A stretch of 64,000 nt of DNA from Halomonas halmophila (GCF_006540005.1 NZ_BJOC01000011.1:124001-188000); one strand, 5' to 3'; shown: positions 34,899-44,170, numbered from the stretch's first letter. Translations and numbers: made by a program. Notes: a model not told the origin generated them from the sequence alone.

Positions 34899-36494
34899 TC
34901 AGCCGGCAAAGGCGGCATACATGATGACCACCAGGATCACCAGCACTATGCCGACGGGCACGGCACCCTTCCAGGGCGTGAGGTCGACGGCGCCGCTGTC
35001 CTCGTGCGTCCAGGCTTCGGTACGCGGGCGCAGTTTGCCGATGATCAACATGCCCACGACCAGCAGGACGAAGACGGAGGCCACGAAGTGGAATTCGTGC
35101 ATGACCGTCGGCAGTTTGTTGAACGGCGGGATGAAGTAGCCGGCAAAGATCATCAGGCAGCCGCCGACCAGGGCGATCTTGGCGGCCATGGCGGGCACAC
35201 GGCGGGTCAGGAAGCCGACCAGCACCACCGCCAGGATCGGGATGAAGTAGATGGCATTCATCTTCTGCAGGTAGCCGAACAGGCTGTCCTGGCCGGCCAG
35301 CAGCGGGGCAATGGTCATGGCAATGACGGCCATGACCCAGCCGAAGATCTTGCTGGCGCGCACCACCTGGGCTTCACTAGCCTCGGGGTTGAGTACGCCT
35401 TTATAGATACCCAGGCTGAACATGGTGGTGGTACTGTTCAGGGCCGAGTTGAAGGATGACAGGATGGCACCCACCATCACCGCGGCGAAGAAGCCGGTGA
35501 GATAGGGCGGCAGGACATTGAAGACCAGGTGGCCATAGGCTTCGTCGGCCTGGATGCCCTGGTCGGCATAGAGGTGATAGGCGATGATGCCCGGCAGCAC
35601 CAGATAGATCGGGCCGAGCAGCTTGAAGAAGCCGGTCAGCAACACGCCCTTCTGGCCTTCGGCGAGGTTCTTGGCAGCGAAGGTTCGCTGGATGATCTGC
35701 TGGTTGGTCGTCCAGTAGAAGACGTTGATCAGGAACACGCCGGTGAATAGCGTGAAGAAGGGCACCTGCTGATCCTCACCGCCGATCGAGTTGAGCTTGT
35801 CGGGGTTACTCTGTTTGAGCGTCTCCCAGCCGGCCATGATGCCGCCGCCATCACTGACAGCCTGCAGGCCGAAGTAGACGATCACGAAACCGCCGACCAG
35901 CAGGCCGATGCCGTTGAGGGTGTCGGATACGGCTACGGTCCGCAGGCCACCGAACAGAGCATAGACAGCCCCGATCAGGCCGACCAGCCAGACGGTCATC
36001 CACAACAGCAGGGTGGGAGACTGAATACCGGTCATCCCCTCGAGATCCAGCATGCCCTGCAGGCCCATGGCACCCGAATAGAGAATGATCGGCAGCAGGA
36101 TGACGGCATAGGCAAGCAGGAAAATCACATTAGTGATGCGCTGGGTGCCCTTGTCGAAGCGGATCTCCAGCAGCTCGGGTACCGTGGCGATACCGCTGCG
36201 TAGAAAACGCGGCAGGAAGAACAGCGCCAGCAGTACCAGCGCAATGACCGCCACGACCTCCCAGGCCATGACGCTCAATCCATCATTGAACGCCGAGCCA
36301 TTGAGTCCGACCATCTGCTCGGTGGACAGATTGGTCATCAGCAGTGAGCCGGCGATAAGCGGGAAGGTGAGGCTGCGTCCGGCCAGAAAGAGGCCGGTGG
36401 TGCTCTTGTGGTCATCCTGTCGCGTGAGGCGCCAGGTCACAAAGGCCACCAGTCCCGTGAAGAACAGGAAGGATACGAGAGTCAGGGCATGCAT
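34899..36494 (-). CDS. Sodium:solute symporter (SSS family, YidK/SglT-like)
   Basis: A 531-residue membrane protein with about 14 segments. It has the sugar-symporter-like TGLFLAGRSLTFPLIAGSLLMTNLSTEQMVGLNG near the N-terminus, FYWTTNQQIIQRTFAAKN and the Na+-site segment GAILSSFNSALNSTTTMFSLGIYKG. These stretches are shared with the SglT/YidK branch, so a sugar or sugar-like solute is plausible. The start MHALTLVSFLF at 36494 lacks a strong ribosome-binding site; an upstream in-frame extension is not hydrophobic or conserved. Confidence 0.88.
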   Translation of the reverse strand: MHALTLVSFLFFTGLVAFVTWRLTRQDDHKSTTGLFLAGRSLTFPLIAGSLLMTNLSTEQMVGLNGSAFNDGLSVMAWEVVAVIALVLLALFFLPRFLRSGIATVPELLEIRFDKGTQRITNVIFLLAYAVILLPIILYSGAMGLQGMLDLEGMTGIQSPTLLLWMTVWLVGLIGAVYALFGGLRTVAVSDTLNGIGLLVGGFVIVYFGLQAVSDGGGIMAGWETLKQSNPDKLNSIGGEDQQVPFFTLFTGVFLINVFYWTTNQQIIQRTFAAKNLAEGQKGVLLTGFFKLLGPIYLVLPGIIAYHLYADQGIQADEAYGHLVFNVLPPYLTGFFAAVMVGAILSSFNSALNSTTTMFSLGIYKGVLNPEASEAQVVRASKIFGWVMAVIAMTIAPLLAGQDSLFGYLQKMNAIYFIPILAVVLVGFLTRRVPAMAAKIALVGGCLMIFAGYFIPPFNKLPTVMHEFHFVASVFVLLVVGMLIIGKLRPRTEAWTHEDSGAVDLTPWKGAVPVGIVLVILVVIMYAAFAG

Positions 36495-36559
36495 GTCAGA
36501 AGATTCCGTAGATCGCGGAGTGTATTGCCGTGTCGCGCGCAATTTAAGTTGGTAAGTTT

Positions 36560-36571
36560 CGTAAATTTACG
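36560..36571. promoter_or_regulatory. 12-bp perfect palindrome in divergent promoter region
   Basis: CGTAAATTTACG lies in an AT-rich stretch (36540-36630) between the minus-strand symporter and the plus-strand DUF924 gene. It is a candidate operator for the symporter, whose start is 66 bases away. Confidence 0.35.
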
Positions 36572-36715
36572 GCGACGTCGGGAGTTTAGGAGGCTATGTA
36601 TATTATGCCATACGCCTTTGGTCTAGCATTGTGTAGCTGACTTCAGGCGGATGATGAAAGAAGGCGCCGAACCCGTGTACACGGCAAGGCCGTTCGGCTG
36701 GCAGAGGAGGTTTGC

Positions 36716-37258
36716 ATGGCAACATCACAGGAAGTAACCGGCTACTGGTTTGGGCACCTGGGTCCCGGTGACTGGTTTCGCAAGGACCCGGCGCTGGATG
36801 CCGACATTACCGAGCGTTTTGCCGCTGTGCTGGCTGCGGCGTTGCGTGGCGAGCTGTACGTCTGGCGAACCTCGGCCGAGGGGCGCCTGGCCGAGATCAT
36901 CGTGCTGGATCAGTTCTCGCGCAACATCCATCGCGACACTCCCGGGGCCTTCGCTGCCGACCCGCTGGCGCTGATTCTCGCCCAGGAAGCGATCGACCGG
37001 GGCGTGGATCGAGCGCTCGACGTCTCGCGGCGGGCCTTTCTGTACATGCCCTTCATGCACAGCGAGTCGTTGTCCATCCACGACCGGGCGGTCGAGCTCT
37101 TTGCCCAGCCGGGACTGGAAAGTCAACTCGGGTTCGAGCAGCGGCATCGCGGTATCATCGAGCGATTCGGGCGTTACCCGCATCGCAATGCCATCCTCGG
37201 TCGTGAATCGACCCCTGAGGAACTGGCCTTTCTCGAACAGCCAGGGTCTTCCTTCTGA
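36716..37258 (+). CDS. DUF924 family protein
   Basis: A 180-residue soluble protein with the family landmarks VTGYWFG, WFRKDPALDADI, LAEIIVLDQFSRNIHRDTPGAFAAD, FLYMPFMHSE and RFGRYPHRNAILGRESTPEE. Its fold is an all-helical, TPR-like one and its function is not established. AGGAGG precedes the ATG. A GCCGAAC/GTTCGGC hairpin lies in the leader just before it. Confidence 0.9.
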   Translation: MATSQEVTGYWFGHLGPGDWFRKDPALDADITERFAAVLAAALRGELYVWRTSAEGRLAEIIVLDQFSRNIHRDTPGAFAADPLALILAQEAIDRGVDRALDVSRRAFLYMPFMHSESLSIHDRAVELFAQPGLESQLGFEQRHRGIIERFGRYPHRNAILGRESTPEELAFLEQPGSSF

Positions 37259-37308
37259 GGCCGTGGAAAGGCACCATTTTGGTAGCATCAATCCGAGAGG
37301 AGAGTGGC

Positions 37309-37551
37309 ATGGGTATCATTGTGTGGTTGATCATTGGCGGGCTGGCCGGCTGGATTGCCGGCAATATCATGCGCGGCGGCGGCTTTGGCCTGTTGGGTAA
37401 CATCGGCGTCGGCGTGGTCGGTGCCGTAGTCGGCGGCTTTCTGTTCAGCCTGCTGGGGCTGTCTTCCGGCGGCTTCATCGGCTCGCTGGTTACGGCCGTC
37501 GTCGGTGCCGTGGTGCTGCTGTGGGTCATCGCCAAGGTCAAAAAGGCTTAG
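37309..37551 (+). CDS. GlsB/YeaQ/YmgE family small membrane protein
   Basis: An 80-residue, very hydrophobic protein with glycine-rich transmembrane stretches (MGIIVWLIIGGLAGWIAGNI, GVVGAVVGGFLF), characteristic of the transglycosylase-associated/GlsB stress family, whose role is unclear. GAGAGGAGAG precedes the ATG at 37309. It follows DUF924 by 50 bases and ends at a strong terminator. Confidence 0.9.
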   Translation: MGIIVWLIIGGLAGWIAGNIMRGGGFGLLGNIGVGVVGAVVGGFLFSLLGLSSGGFIGSLVTAVVGAVVLLWVIAKVKKA

Positions 37552-37612
37552 CTGTGTCGGCAAAGTGCATTGACTCCCCCACGGCATGACCTGAAAAGTG
37601 ATTATGCTAGGA

Positions 37613-37662
37613 ACACGTCGCCCGGCCATTGGCCGGGCGACGTGTGTTCGGCCAGTTTTTTT
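37613..37662 (+). terminator. Strong intrinsic terminator after the GlsB-type gene
   Basis: A perfect 15-bp inverted repeat (37613-37627 and 37631-37645, loop ATT) is followed shortly by a run of seven Ts. Its core, CGCCCGGCC and complement, recurs in inverted form at 40067. Confidence 0.85.
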
Positions 37663-37670
37663 GAATGGAA

Positions 37671-38378
37671 TCAGCTGCTGACATGCCCGGATTCGCCGGC
37701 AAAGGGGCTCAGCCCCAGCCAGTTCTGCATGCTGGTCTTCAAGTGAGAAGCTCCGGTCAACTGGAGCTTGCCGCTGTCAACAGCCTCTTTCACGGTCATC
37801 AGGCCCATCCAGATGGCCGTCATGCTGCGCAGGTCGCTGACCACGTAGAGGTCGATATCGTGGCCTGGGTTTTTCCTGCAGAGGTCGACGGCGCCATCTG
37901 TACCGAGTTTGTCGATGACCAGCCACCACTTCGAGTGGCGTGGTGTCACATCGTGGTACAGAATTTGAATCGTTACCTGCCGAGGCGGTAGCGGGGAGGG
38001 ATCAAGGTGGCGGCGCATGTCCCACATCAGCAGCGAGGGGTCGAGGTTCTTCATGGAGAGTTGCGCCTCCAGCCAGCGCTGCCCCCAGCAGCCTAACGCC
38101 ATGATCACTGGATGCAATGCCTCACCTGAGTCGGTCAGCCGATAAAAGGGCGAGCCATTTTCGGAGTCGTGTTGGCGGCTTACTATCCCCTGCTCTTCAA
38201 GTTCGCGCAGGCGTTTCGATAGCAGCGCCGGTGAGATGTGCGGAAGCCCCCGTCGCAGGTCATTGAAGCGATGACTGCCACATAAGAGCTCACGGATGAT
38301 CAGCGGGGTCCAGCGCGTGCCCAATACTTCAGAGGCCATGGCCACGGGGCAGAACTGCTTATATCCCCAATCCGTCAT
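37671..38378 (-). CDS. HxlR-family regulator with C-terminal SCP2-like domain
   Basis: A 235-residue protein. Residues 1-105 form the HxlR winged helix (CPVAMASEVLGTRWTPLIIRELL, FNDLRRGLPHISPALLSKRLRELEEQGIV); the remaining 130 residues look like the sterol-carrier/SCP2-type ligand domain found in a subset of the family. A Cys at residue 10 could sense electrophiles or oxidants. It is divergent from the FAD oxidoreductase, which it probably controls. GC content appears lower than in neighbours by eye. Confidence 0.87.
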   Translation of the reverse strand: MTDWGYKQFCPVAMASEVLGTRWTPLIIRELLCGSHRFNDLRRGLPHISPALLSKRLRELEEQGIVSRQHDSENGSPFYRLTDSGEALHPVIMALGCWGQRWLEAQLSMKNLDPSLLMWDMRRHLDPSPLPPRQVTIQILYHDVTPRHSKWWLVIDKLGTDGAVDLCRKNPGHDIDLYVVSDLRSMTAIWMGLMTVKEAVDSGKLQLTGASHLKTSMQNWLGLSPFAGESGHVSS

Positions 38379-38515
38379 GAGCGGGTCTCCTCGGAGGGAG
38401 GGCGAGGTGCATTGTTCTGCGTTGCTCGGTTGTCTGGAGCAGTACAGATTGTGAATTCCCGATCTTCCGACGACTCCTCTAAGTTTAGCAGTGTGACGTA
38501 TCCGTATGTTCCGGG

Positions 38516-38528
38516 TGACACGGTGTCA
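38516..38528. promoter_or_regulatory. 13-bp palindrome between HxlR gene and oxidoreductase
   Basis: TGACAC G GTGTCA is a perfect 6-1-6 palindrome in the 234-bp divergent region, 85 bases ahead of the oxidoreductase start. It is a good candidate for the HxlR operator. Confidence 0.45.
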
Positions 38529-38612
38529 AGGCATGGCCACTGCACATGGCCGTTTAGGCGAGCGTGGACGGGGACATACGCCTCGACTGCTGGTAGCGAA
38601 AGGGGGCTGACC

Positions 38613-40037
38613 ATGAAGACCATCAAAGCAATAACCCTTACAGGGGGCGGAATCGAGTTGACGCCGGACACGCTTGCCGGTTTGCAGATGCAACTCCAAG
38701 GCGAGTTGTTGATACCCGAGGATCCAGGCTACTGGGAGTCTTGCAGCTTATGGAATGCCATGATCGAGAAACAGCCAGCCATGGTGGTGCGTTGCCTGGG
38801 AGTGGCTGATGTGATGGCAGGGGTGCGTTTCGCCCGTGAACATGACCTGTTGCTATGCATCAAGGGGGGCGGCCACAACATCGCCGGGCTAGCGGTGGCT
38901 GATGGTGCACTGATGCTTGACCTCTCACTTATGCGTGGCGTCTGGGTCGATCGCGAGCACCGCGTGGCGCATGCCCAGGCGGGGTGTAGGCTTGGTGATG
39001 TGGACCGCGAGACCCAAGTACATGGCTTGGCCACTGTGCTGGGTTTTATCTCTACCACCGGTATCGCCGGGCTGACCCTGGGGGGTGGCTTCGGCTATCT
39101 GAGTCGTCGCTGGGGCTTCACTTCCGACAATGTATTGGGCGTCGAGATGGTGACGCCCGATGGCCAACTGGTGCATGCCAGTACCGAGGAGCATGCCGAC
39201 CTGTTCTGGGGCCTGCGTGGCGGCGGTGGCAACTTTGGCGTGGTGACCGGCTTTGACTATCAGCTGCATCCCGTTGGGCCGGAGGTTGTAGGCGGACTGG
39301 TGGTCTGGCCGGCCAGTGAAGCGCCGGCGGTATTGGAGCTTTATCGCCACCTGGCCGAGCAAGCGCCTGCCGAGCTGACCCTGGTGGCCTTGCTGCGGCC
39401 AGCTCCCAAGGTGCCCTGGTTGCCCGAGGAATACCATGGCAAACCGGTTGTGGCGTTGCTCGCTTGCCATAGTGGCAGCCCAGAGGAGGGTGAGGCGGCA
39501 GTCGCGCCAATCAAGACCTTTGGTCAACCCATCGGTGACGTGATGGTGCGCCGTCCTTATTCGCAGTTGCAGAAGCTACTCGATGCCACCCAGCCTAGTG
39601 GGCGGCGTTACTACTGGAAGAGTGAATATCTTCCGGGTGTCGAGACTGGGCTATGCGACAAAGCCATCGAGCATGCCGGGCGTATCCGTTCGCCCCATTC
39701 GTCGGTGATCCTGTTTCAACTCGGGGGCGCCTTGAATGGGCTCGAGAGCGACCACTCGGCTGTAGGCAACCGTGATGCGCGTTACATCATCAATGTTGGG
39801 GGTGCCTGGGAACACCCAGAGGACGACGCCCCTAACATCGCTTGGGCCCGCGAGGCTTGGCATGACTTGAAGGCGTTTTCCACTGGCGGTACTTACATCA
39901 ACTTCTTGACCGAAGACGAAAGTCAGGGGCGTGTCGAAGCAGCTCTTGGGCCGGCTCTCCACCGTCTCGCCGAAATCAAGCGCTGCTGGGATCCGGGCAA
40001 CCGTTTTCGCGTCAATCGCAACATCGCGTTCAAGTGA
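38613..40037 (+). CDS. FAD-binding oxidoreductase, berberine-bridge-enzyme type
   Basis: A 474-residue flavoprotein. The FAD_binding_4 domain covers about 50-190, with the expected 8-alpha FAD-linking His 88 in CIKGGGHNIAGLAV and GLTLGGGFGYLSRRWG. The BBE C-terminal segment is near 430-470 (YINFLTEDE, KRCWDPGNRFRVNRNI). The second, cysteinyl attachment site of bicovalent members is absent, so single covalent attachment is inferred. The ATG at 38613 has AGGGGGC upstream. Relatives oxidise sugars or alkaloid-like compounds; the substrate is unknown. Confidence 0.88.
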   Translation: MKTIKAITLTGGGIELTPDTLAGLQMQLQGELLIPEDPGYWESCSLWNAMIEKQPAMVVRCLGVADVMAGVRFAREHDLLLCIKGGGHNIAGLAVADGALMLDLSLMRGVWVDREHRVAHAQAGCRLGDVDRETQVHGLATVLGFISTTGIAGLTLGGGFGYLSRRWGFTSDNVLGVEMVTPDGQLVHASTEEHADLFWGLRGGGGNFGVVTGFDYQLHPVGPEVVGGLVVWPASEAPAVLELYRHLAEQAPAELTLVALLRPAPKVPWLPEEYHGKPVVALLACHSGSPEEGEAAVAPIKTFGQPIGDVMVRRPYSQLQKLLDATQPSGRRYYWKSEYLPGVETGLCDKAIEHAGRIRSPHSSVILFQLGGALNGLESDHSAVGNRDARYIINVGGAWEHPEDDAPNIAWAREAWHDLKAFSTGGTYINFLTEDESQGRVEAALGPALHRLAEIKRCWDPGNRFRVNRNIAFK

Positions 40038-40066
40038 CGATCGAAATGATTCATGATACACGGAGG

Positions 40067-40089
40067 GCGCCCGGCCAATGGCCGGACGC
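40067..40089. terminator. Hairpin between the oxidoreductase and gabT
   Basis: GCGCCCGGCC, loop AAT, GGCCGGACGC, with one mismatch. It lies 29 bases after the oxidoreductase stop and before the convergent gabT end, and is an inverted near-copy of the hairpin at 37613. Confidence 0.6.
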
Positions 40090-40126
40090 TGCCGTGTGCA
40101 AGCCGTCACGGCACGGCTGCCTGCTG

Positions 40127-41401
40127 TTAGGTCAGCTCCTTGAGGCAACGTTCGATGATGTCGAGCCCTTCTTCCAGTACCTCGTCCTGAATGGTCACCG
40201 GCATCAGGAAGCGGATGGTGTTGCCGTACATGCCGCATGACAGCAGGATCAGGCCGTTTTCGCGGGCCTTCTTGCACAGGGCGCCGGCCAGAGCGGCGTC
40301 CGGCGTGTGATTGGCCTTGTCCGAGACCATGTCGAAGGCGGCCATGGCGCCCATGTTGCGAGCGTTGTCGATGCAGTCGAAGGCGTTCTGCCAGGACTCG
40401 AAGCGGCTGGCCAGCTTGTCGCCCAGGGCCTGGCTCTTGCCCAGGATGTTCTCTTCCTCGAAGACCTCGAGCACGGCCAGGGTGGCGGCGCAGGATACCG
40501 GGCTGCCGGTATAGGTGCCGCCCAGGGAATTGCCGCCGGAGGCATCCATGACCTTGTCGGTGCCGACCACCGCGGAAATCGGCATGCCGTCGGCCATGCT
40601 CTTGGCCATGGTCATGATGTCCGGCTCGACGCCGCTGTGTTCGATGGCGAACAACTTGCCGGTCCGCCCGAAGCCGGATTGCACTTCATCGATGATCATC
40701 ATGATGCCGTGCTCGTCGCAGATCTCGCGGATGGCTTCGAGGAAGCTCGGCGGGGCGGGGTAGAAACCGCCTTCACCCAGCACGGGCTCGAGCACGATGG
40801 CCGCGGTGTCCTGGGGGTTGGCATCGGTCTTGAGTGCCATCTTCAGGCCACGCAGGGCTTCATCCTCGCTGACGCCGTGATAGGGCACAGGGAAGGGGGC
40901 GCGGAAGACGTTACCGGGCATGCTGCCGAAATCGGTGGCGTAGGGCGCGACCTTGCCGTTCATGGCCATGGTCATGAAGGTGCGGCCGTGATAGCCGCCA
41001 TCGAAGCAGATGACGTTGTTCTTGCCGGTCGCCGCGCGAGCCACCTTGACGGCATTCTCCAGTGCCTCGGCACCGGAGTTGGCCAGCATGACCTTGGGAT
41101 GGCCGCGCACCGGCGTGACCTGGCTGAGCTTCTCGGCGACCTTCACGTAGCCTTCATAGGGCATCACCGTCTGGCAGGTATGCATGACCTTGTCCAGTTG
41201 GTCCTTCACCGCCTGCACGACTTTCGGGTGGCGATGCCCGACGTTGAGCACGCCGATGCCGCCGGCAAAGTCGATGAAGCGATTGCCGTCCGCGTCCCAG
41301 ACTTCGGCGTTCTCCGCTCGCTCGGCGAATGCCGTGGCGGGACTGGCGGCACCACTGGCGACATAGCGTTGCTTGAGTTCGTTGAGTTGGGCGTTGTTCA
41401 T
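40127..41401 (-). CDS. gabT: 4-aminobutyrate aminotransferase
   Basis: A 424-residue class-III PLP aminotransferase that moves the amino group of GABA to 2-oxoglutarate. Visible are the PLP phosphate-binding NSGAEALENAVKVAR, the cofactor Asp in IIDEVQSGFGRTG, and the Schiff-base Lys in MTMAKSMADGMP. An AGGAG abuts an ATG at 41407 with no spacing but stands 6 bases from the ATG at 41401, so the latter (MNNAQLNELKQR) is chosen. No gabD lies nearby; 5-aminovalerate or another omega-amine could also be a substrate. Confidence 0.9.
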   Translation of the reverse strand: MNNAQLNELKQRYVASGAASPATAFAERAENAEVWDADGNRFIDFAGGIGVLNVGHRHPKVVQAVKDQLDKVMHTCQTVMPYEGYVKVAEKLSQVTPVRGHPKVMLANSGAEALENAVKVARAATGKNNVICFDGGYHGRTFMTMAMNGKVAPYATDFGSMPGNVFRAPFPVPYHGVSEDEALRGLKMALKTDANPQDTAAIVLEPVLGEGGFYPAPPSFLEAIREICDEHGIMMIIDEVQSGFGRTGKLFAIEHSGVEPDIMTMAKSMADGMPISAVVGTDKVMDASGGNSLGGTYTGSPVSCAATLAVLEVFEEENILGKSQALGDKLASRFESWQNAFDCIDNARNMGAMAAFDMVSDKANHTPDAALAGALCKKARENGLILLSCGMYGNTIRFLMPVTIQDEVLEEGLDIIERCLKELT

Positions 41402-41710
41402 GGACATCTCCTGTAATCGGCAGAGTTCGACGGCGATGACAAGTCGCTGACACAGTCAAAGCCTAGCGCAAGGCGGCCTCGAGTGCCGACCGCGGGTAGC
41501 GGCCGGAGCGGCTGTATGCTCCTGCGTATCACCATGCCACAACTCCGGCCGGCCCGCATAACCCGGGGTCACTGGCCGCAGGCACAAGCCGACCGGCCCC
41601 CATCGTCGATTTGATGATCGGCTCGCGGGCTGCTTTCCGTTACACTATGTCGCCGAATTCACCGGGGCGCAGGCGACAGGCCCCGATCCTCATGTGTGGC
41701 GAGGTGTGCC
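41402..41710. other. Divergent intergenic region, gabT / DUF1266 gene
   Basis: These 309 bases hold no gene I can support. A TACACT hexamer at 41641 could be a -10 box for the plus-strand gene, but no good -35 matches it. GC-rich short inverted stretches occur near 41495-41560 without a clear operator. Confidence 0.4.
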
Positions 41711-44170
41711 GTGGTCGATCCCTTGAATGCCTGGTGGGCGCAACAACTGGTGTTGTGCGGTTGGGCCTTTGATCCTGACCCGCTGACACTCGAGCGGGAC
41801 GAGGCGTGCCAGCGCCTGGTCAGTCTCGGCGTGGTCGATCGTGGTGAACTTGCCTGGCGCCTGGTGGAAGCCCTGGATGGTCGACACCCGGATCCGGCAC
41901 GACTCCTGGCGGCCCTGGAGTACGTGGCGCTGGCCGGTGCGGCGACATGGCTGTCGCTCCCGCGAGCCCGGCAGTGGGCGCGTCGCCTGGCCGAGGCGAT
42001 CCGCACGCAGCATGCAAGCCTTGATGAATGGCTGTCGGCGTTGTGCCGTGCGCGGAGTGCCGAAGGCTGGGTCAAGGGCGATGATGGCTTTGCCGAAGCC
42101 TGCGAGGCGCTGGCTGCCCTGGAACATGACGGCGAGGGGGTGACCTGGCCGGTGTTGAATGACAGCCTCGATGCCCCGAGCGATGGACCCCCCTTGTGGC
42201 CGGATGAAGCCGAGTCCCGGGTCTGGCGCTTGCGCGCTGCCTTTCAGCCGGTGCTCGAGGCGCAGCCCGACCCGATGGACTGGCATGGCCTGGACGCCTG
42301 GTTGTCCCAGTCCTGGCAGATCGAGGGTCGTGACGCCCTGATCCGCGTGCTGCTGTGGCTGGCCTCGCAGGGGGATCGCCAGGGCTGGGATCTGGATGCA
42401 GCACGACTCGGCGAGGCGACGCCCGAAGCACGGCGGCGCTGGCATGCCGGCCTGGACCCGCGAGACCGGGATTTCGGACGAGTGCTGCTAGGCTTCGTGG
42501 AAGAAGGGGAGCCCCTGGAATGGGCCGCCTGGGACTGGTTGCGCTTGATCGATCTGGCCTGGGCCGGCGCCTGCATCGGCTGGTTGGGTGTGTCGGAAGC
42601 CAGACTTTTCGCGCTGCATGGCGCGGATCTGATTCTGCGTCGCTATCATGACTGGCCTGCCTTGACCCGTGCCTATCAGCGCGGCCGCAGCCTCTTCGAG
42701 GGACGCGACTTGCTGGCGGACGTCGAGGCCGACTGGCGCCTCCTGCTGCATTCCCCGGTGAGTCCCTGGAAACCGGAACTGCAGGAGCTGCTGTCGCCGG
42801 AGCTGATCGACGCTTCGCGGACCTTCATCCGCGATCTGCGTCGGGATCCGAGTCATTGGGTCCTGGCGCTGGCCTCGATACGTGAACCCGAGCTGGCATT
42901 GCGTCAGGCAGTGACCGTTCAACTGGGCGACGCCCGCCGCGAGGATGCCCGCGGTTATCTGGCCGAGACCCTCGATCTGCATGCCGATGAGGGAGCACAA
43001 GCCCTGGGGCGCTACTGGTTGCCTGCCCAGGCGCACCACCTCAATCAGTTGGCCGCCGACGCGGCGCATGGTGCCTTGCCGCCGTCGCGGACACCCTTCG
43101 GGCCGGTGGCCGAGCATGATCTCGAGGCACGCAATGCGCTGGGCAATGCCAGCCGTCACGCCGCGACCATTCACATGGCCGAGAAGTTTGCCTTTCATCT
43201 GCAGATGGCCATGGACAGCGAGTGGTTCGAGGCATCCGAGCTGGCGGCCCTGGCCGGTGCGCTTCAGGGCTCATTGTGCCGGTTTTATGCCGATTCGCGA
43301 CGACTGCTGGCTGCCTGGGCGCAATGGGAGGCCGTCCTGCCCGAGCCGGAGCAGGCCTCACTGGCAACGCTCATTCTGTGGCATCGCGACGACCCCGGTA
43401 GTCTGTTTCACTGGCTCGACTGGCGAGGGCAGGGCTGGCAGGAGCCCGGCATGCGTCCGGGCTTGACCCATTTCACCGCCATGGCGCTGGTGGGTCCCTT
43501 GAACAGTGCCATCTGGAGCCTGCCGCAACCGGAAAGTGAGCGTGAGTGTGCCTCGATCCGCGAATGGGTCGACGGGCACTACGGTGTCCAGGGCACGGAG
43601 GGGTTGATCGAGTTCATTGATTACTTACTGGAAGTGGGCGACCGCCAGGAGTACCAGATCAACTATGCGCCCTACACCCTGAACTCGGGACGCCTGGCCG
43701 CCGAGATCTCGATCATCGAGAGCGGTGAGTGCGGGGAGGAGGAACGCAACCATCTGCTGCGCCTGCAGCGCGTGAGGGATGGCAGTGATGGCTGCAATGA
43801 GATCGACCTGATCGCCTGGGATCTGGCGCAGGCCGTCGACCTGGCGATTGCCGGACGTCAGTTGGGCTGGCTCGAGCAGGAGCGGTTTGTCGCCAGGTTG
43901 CAACGCGCCTACTCGCTGGCCGCGGAACACTACAGTGGCTGGGAAGCTTATGCCCGCGGGCTCTATGCCGGCTTTTCCTTCTTCATGGGCGAAACTCCCG
44001 AGCGTGAGGACTTCCTGGCCAGCATGGGCCAGGCCCTGGCGAGCTGGCTGGCCGCCGCCCCGCCCCTGTGCGGGCCCTGGGCGAGCCTGGAGTTTCCGGG
44101 AACCCGGCCACGACACTGGGCCCCCATGCATGTGGATACGCTGCCGGGAGACGAGCGCATCCTTCACTGA
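41711..44170 (+). CDS. Large protein with three DUF1266-like repeats
   Basis: An 819-residue, Trp- and Leu-rich soluble protein with no signal peptide. I see three degenerate copies of one pattern, a short 'grd-li-L-wL' helix pair followed by a 'WDl-r-vdLA-aG--iGWL-----A------a----ry--W-------G' segment: residues about 25-115, 190-330 and 615-760. Copies two and three (AWDWLRLIDLAWAGACIGWL; AWDLAQAVDLAIAGRQLGWL) resemble DUF1266, known from E. coli YbeR/YbeU/DjlB; the first is weaker. The GTG at 41711 has GAGG 6 bases upstream, better than the GTG at 41696. Function unknown. Confidence 0.8.
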   Translation: MVDPLNAWWAQQLVLCGWAFDPDPLTLERDEACQRLVSLGVVDRGELAWRLVEALDGRHPDPARLLAALEYVALAGAATWLSLPRARQWARRLAEAIRTQHASLDEWLSALCRARSAEGWVKGDDGFAEACEALAALEHDGEGVTWPVLNDSLDAPSDGPPLWPDEAESRVWRLRAAFQPVLEAQPDPMDWHGLDAWLSQSWQIEGRDALIRVLLWLASQGDRQGWDLDAARLGEATPEARRRWHAGLDPRDRDFGRVLLGFVEEGEPLEWAAWDWLRLIDLAWAGACIGWLGVSEARLFALHGADLILRRYHDWPALTRAYQRGRSLFEGRDLLADVEADWRLLLHSPVSPWKPELQELLSPELIDASRTFIRDLRRDPSHWVLALASIREPELALRQAVTVQLGDARREDARGYLAETLDLHADEGAQALGRYWLPAQAHHLNQLAADAAHGALPPSRTPFGPVAEHDLEARNALGNASRHAATIHMAEKFAFHLQMAMDSEWFEASELAALAGALQGSLCRFYADSRRLLAAWAQWEAVLPEPEQASLATLILWHRDDPGSLFHWLDWRGQGWQEPGMRPGLTHFTAMALVGPLNSAIWSLPQPESERECASIREWVDGHYGVQGTEGLIEFIDYLLEVGDRQEYQINYAPYTLNSGRLAAEISIIESGECGEEERNHLLRLQRVRDGSDGCNEIDLIAWDLAQAVDLAIAGRQLGWLEQERFVARLQRAYSLAAEHYSGWEAYARGLYAGFSFFMGETPEREDFLASMGQALASWLAAAPPLCGPWASLEFPGTRPRHWAPMHVDTLPGDERILH

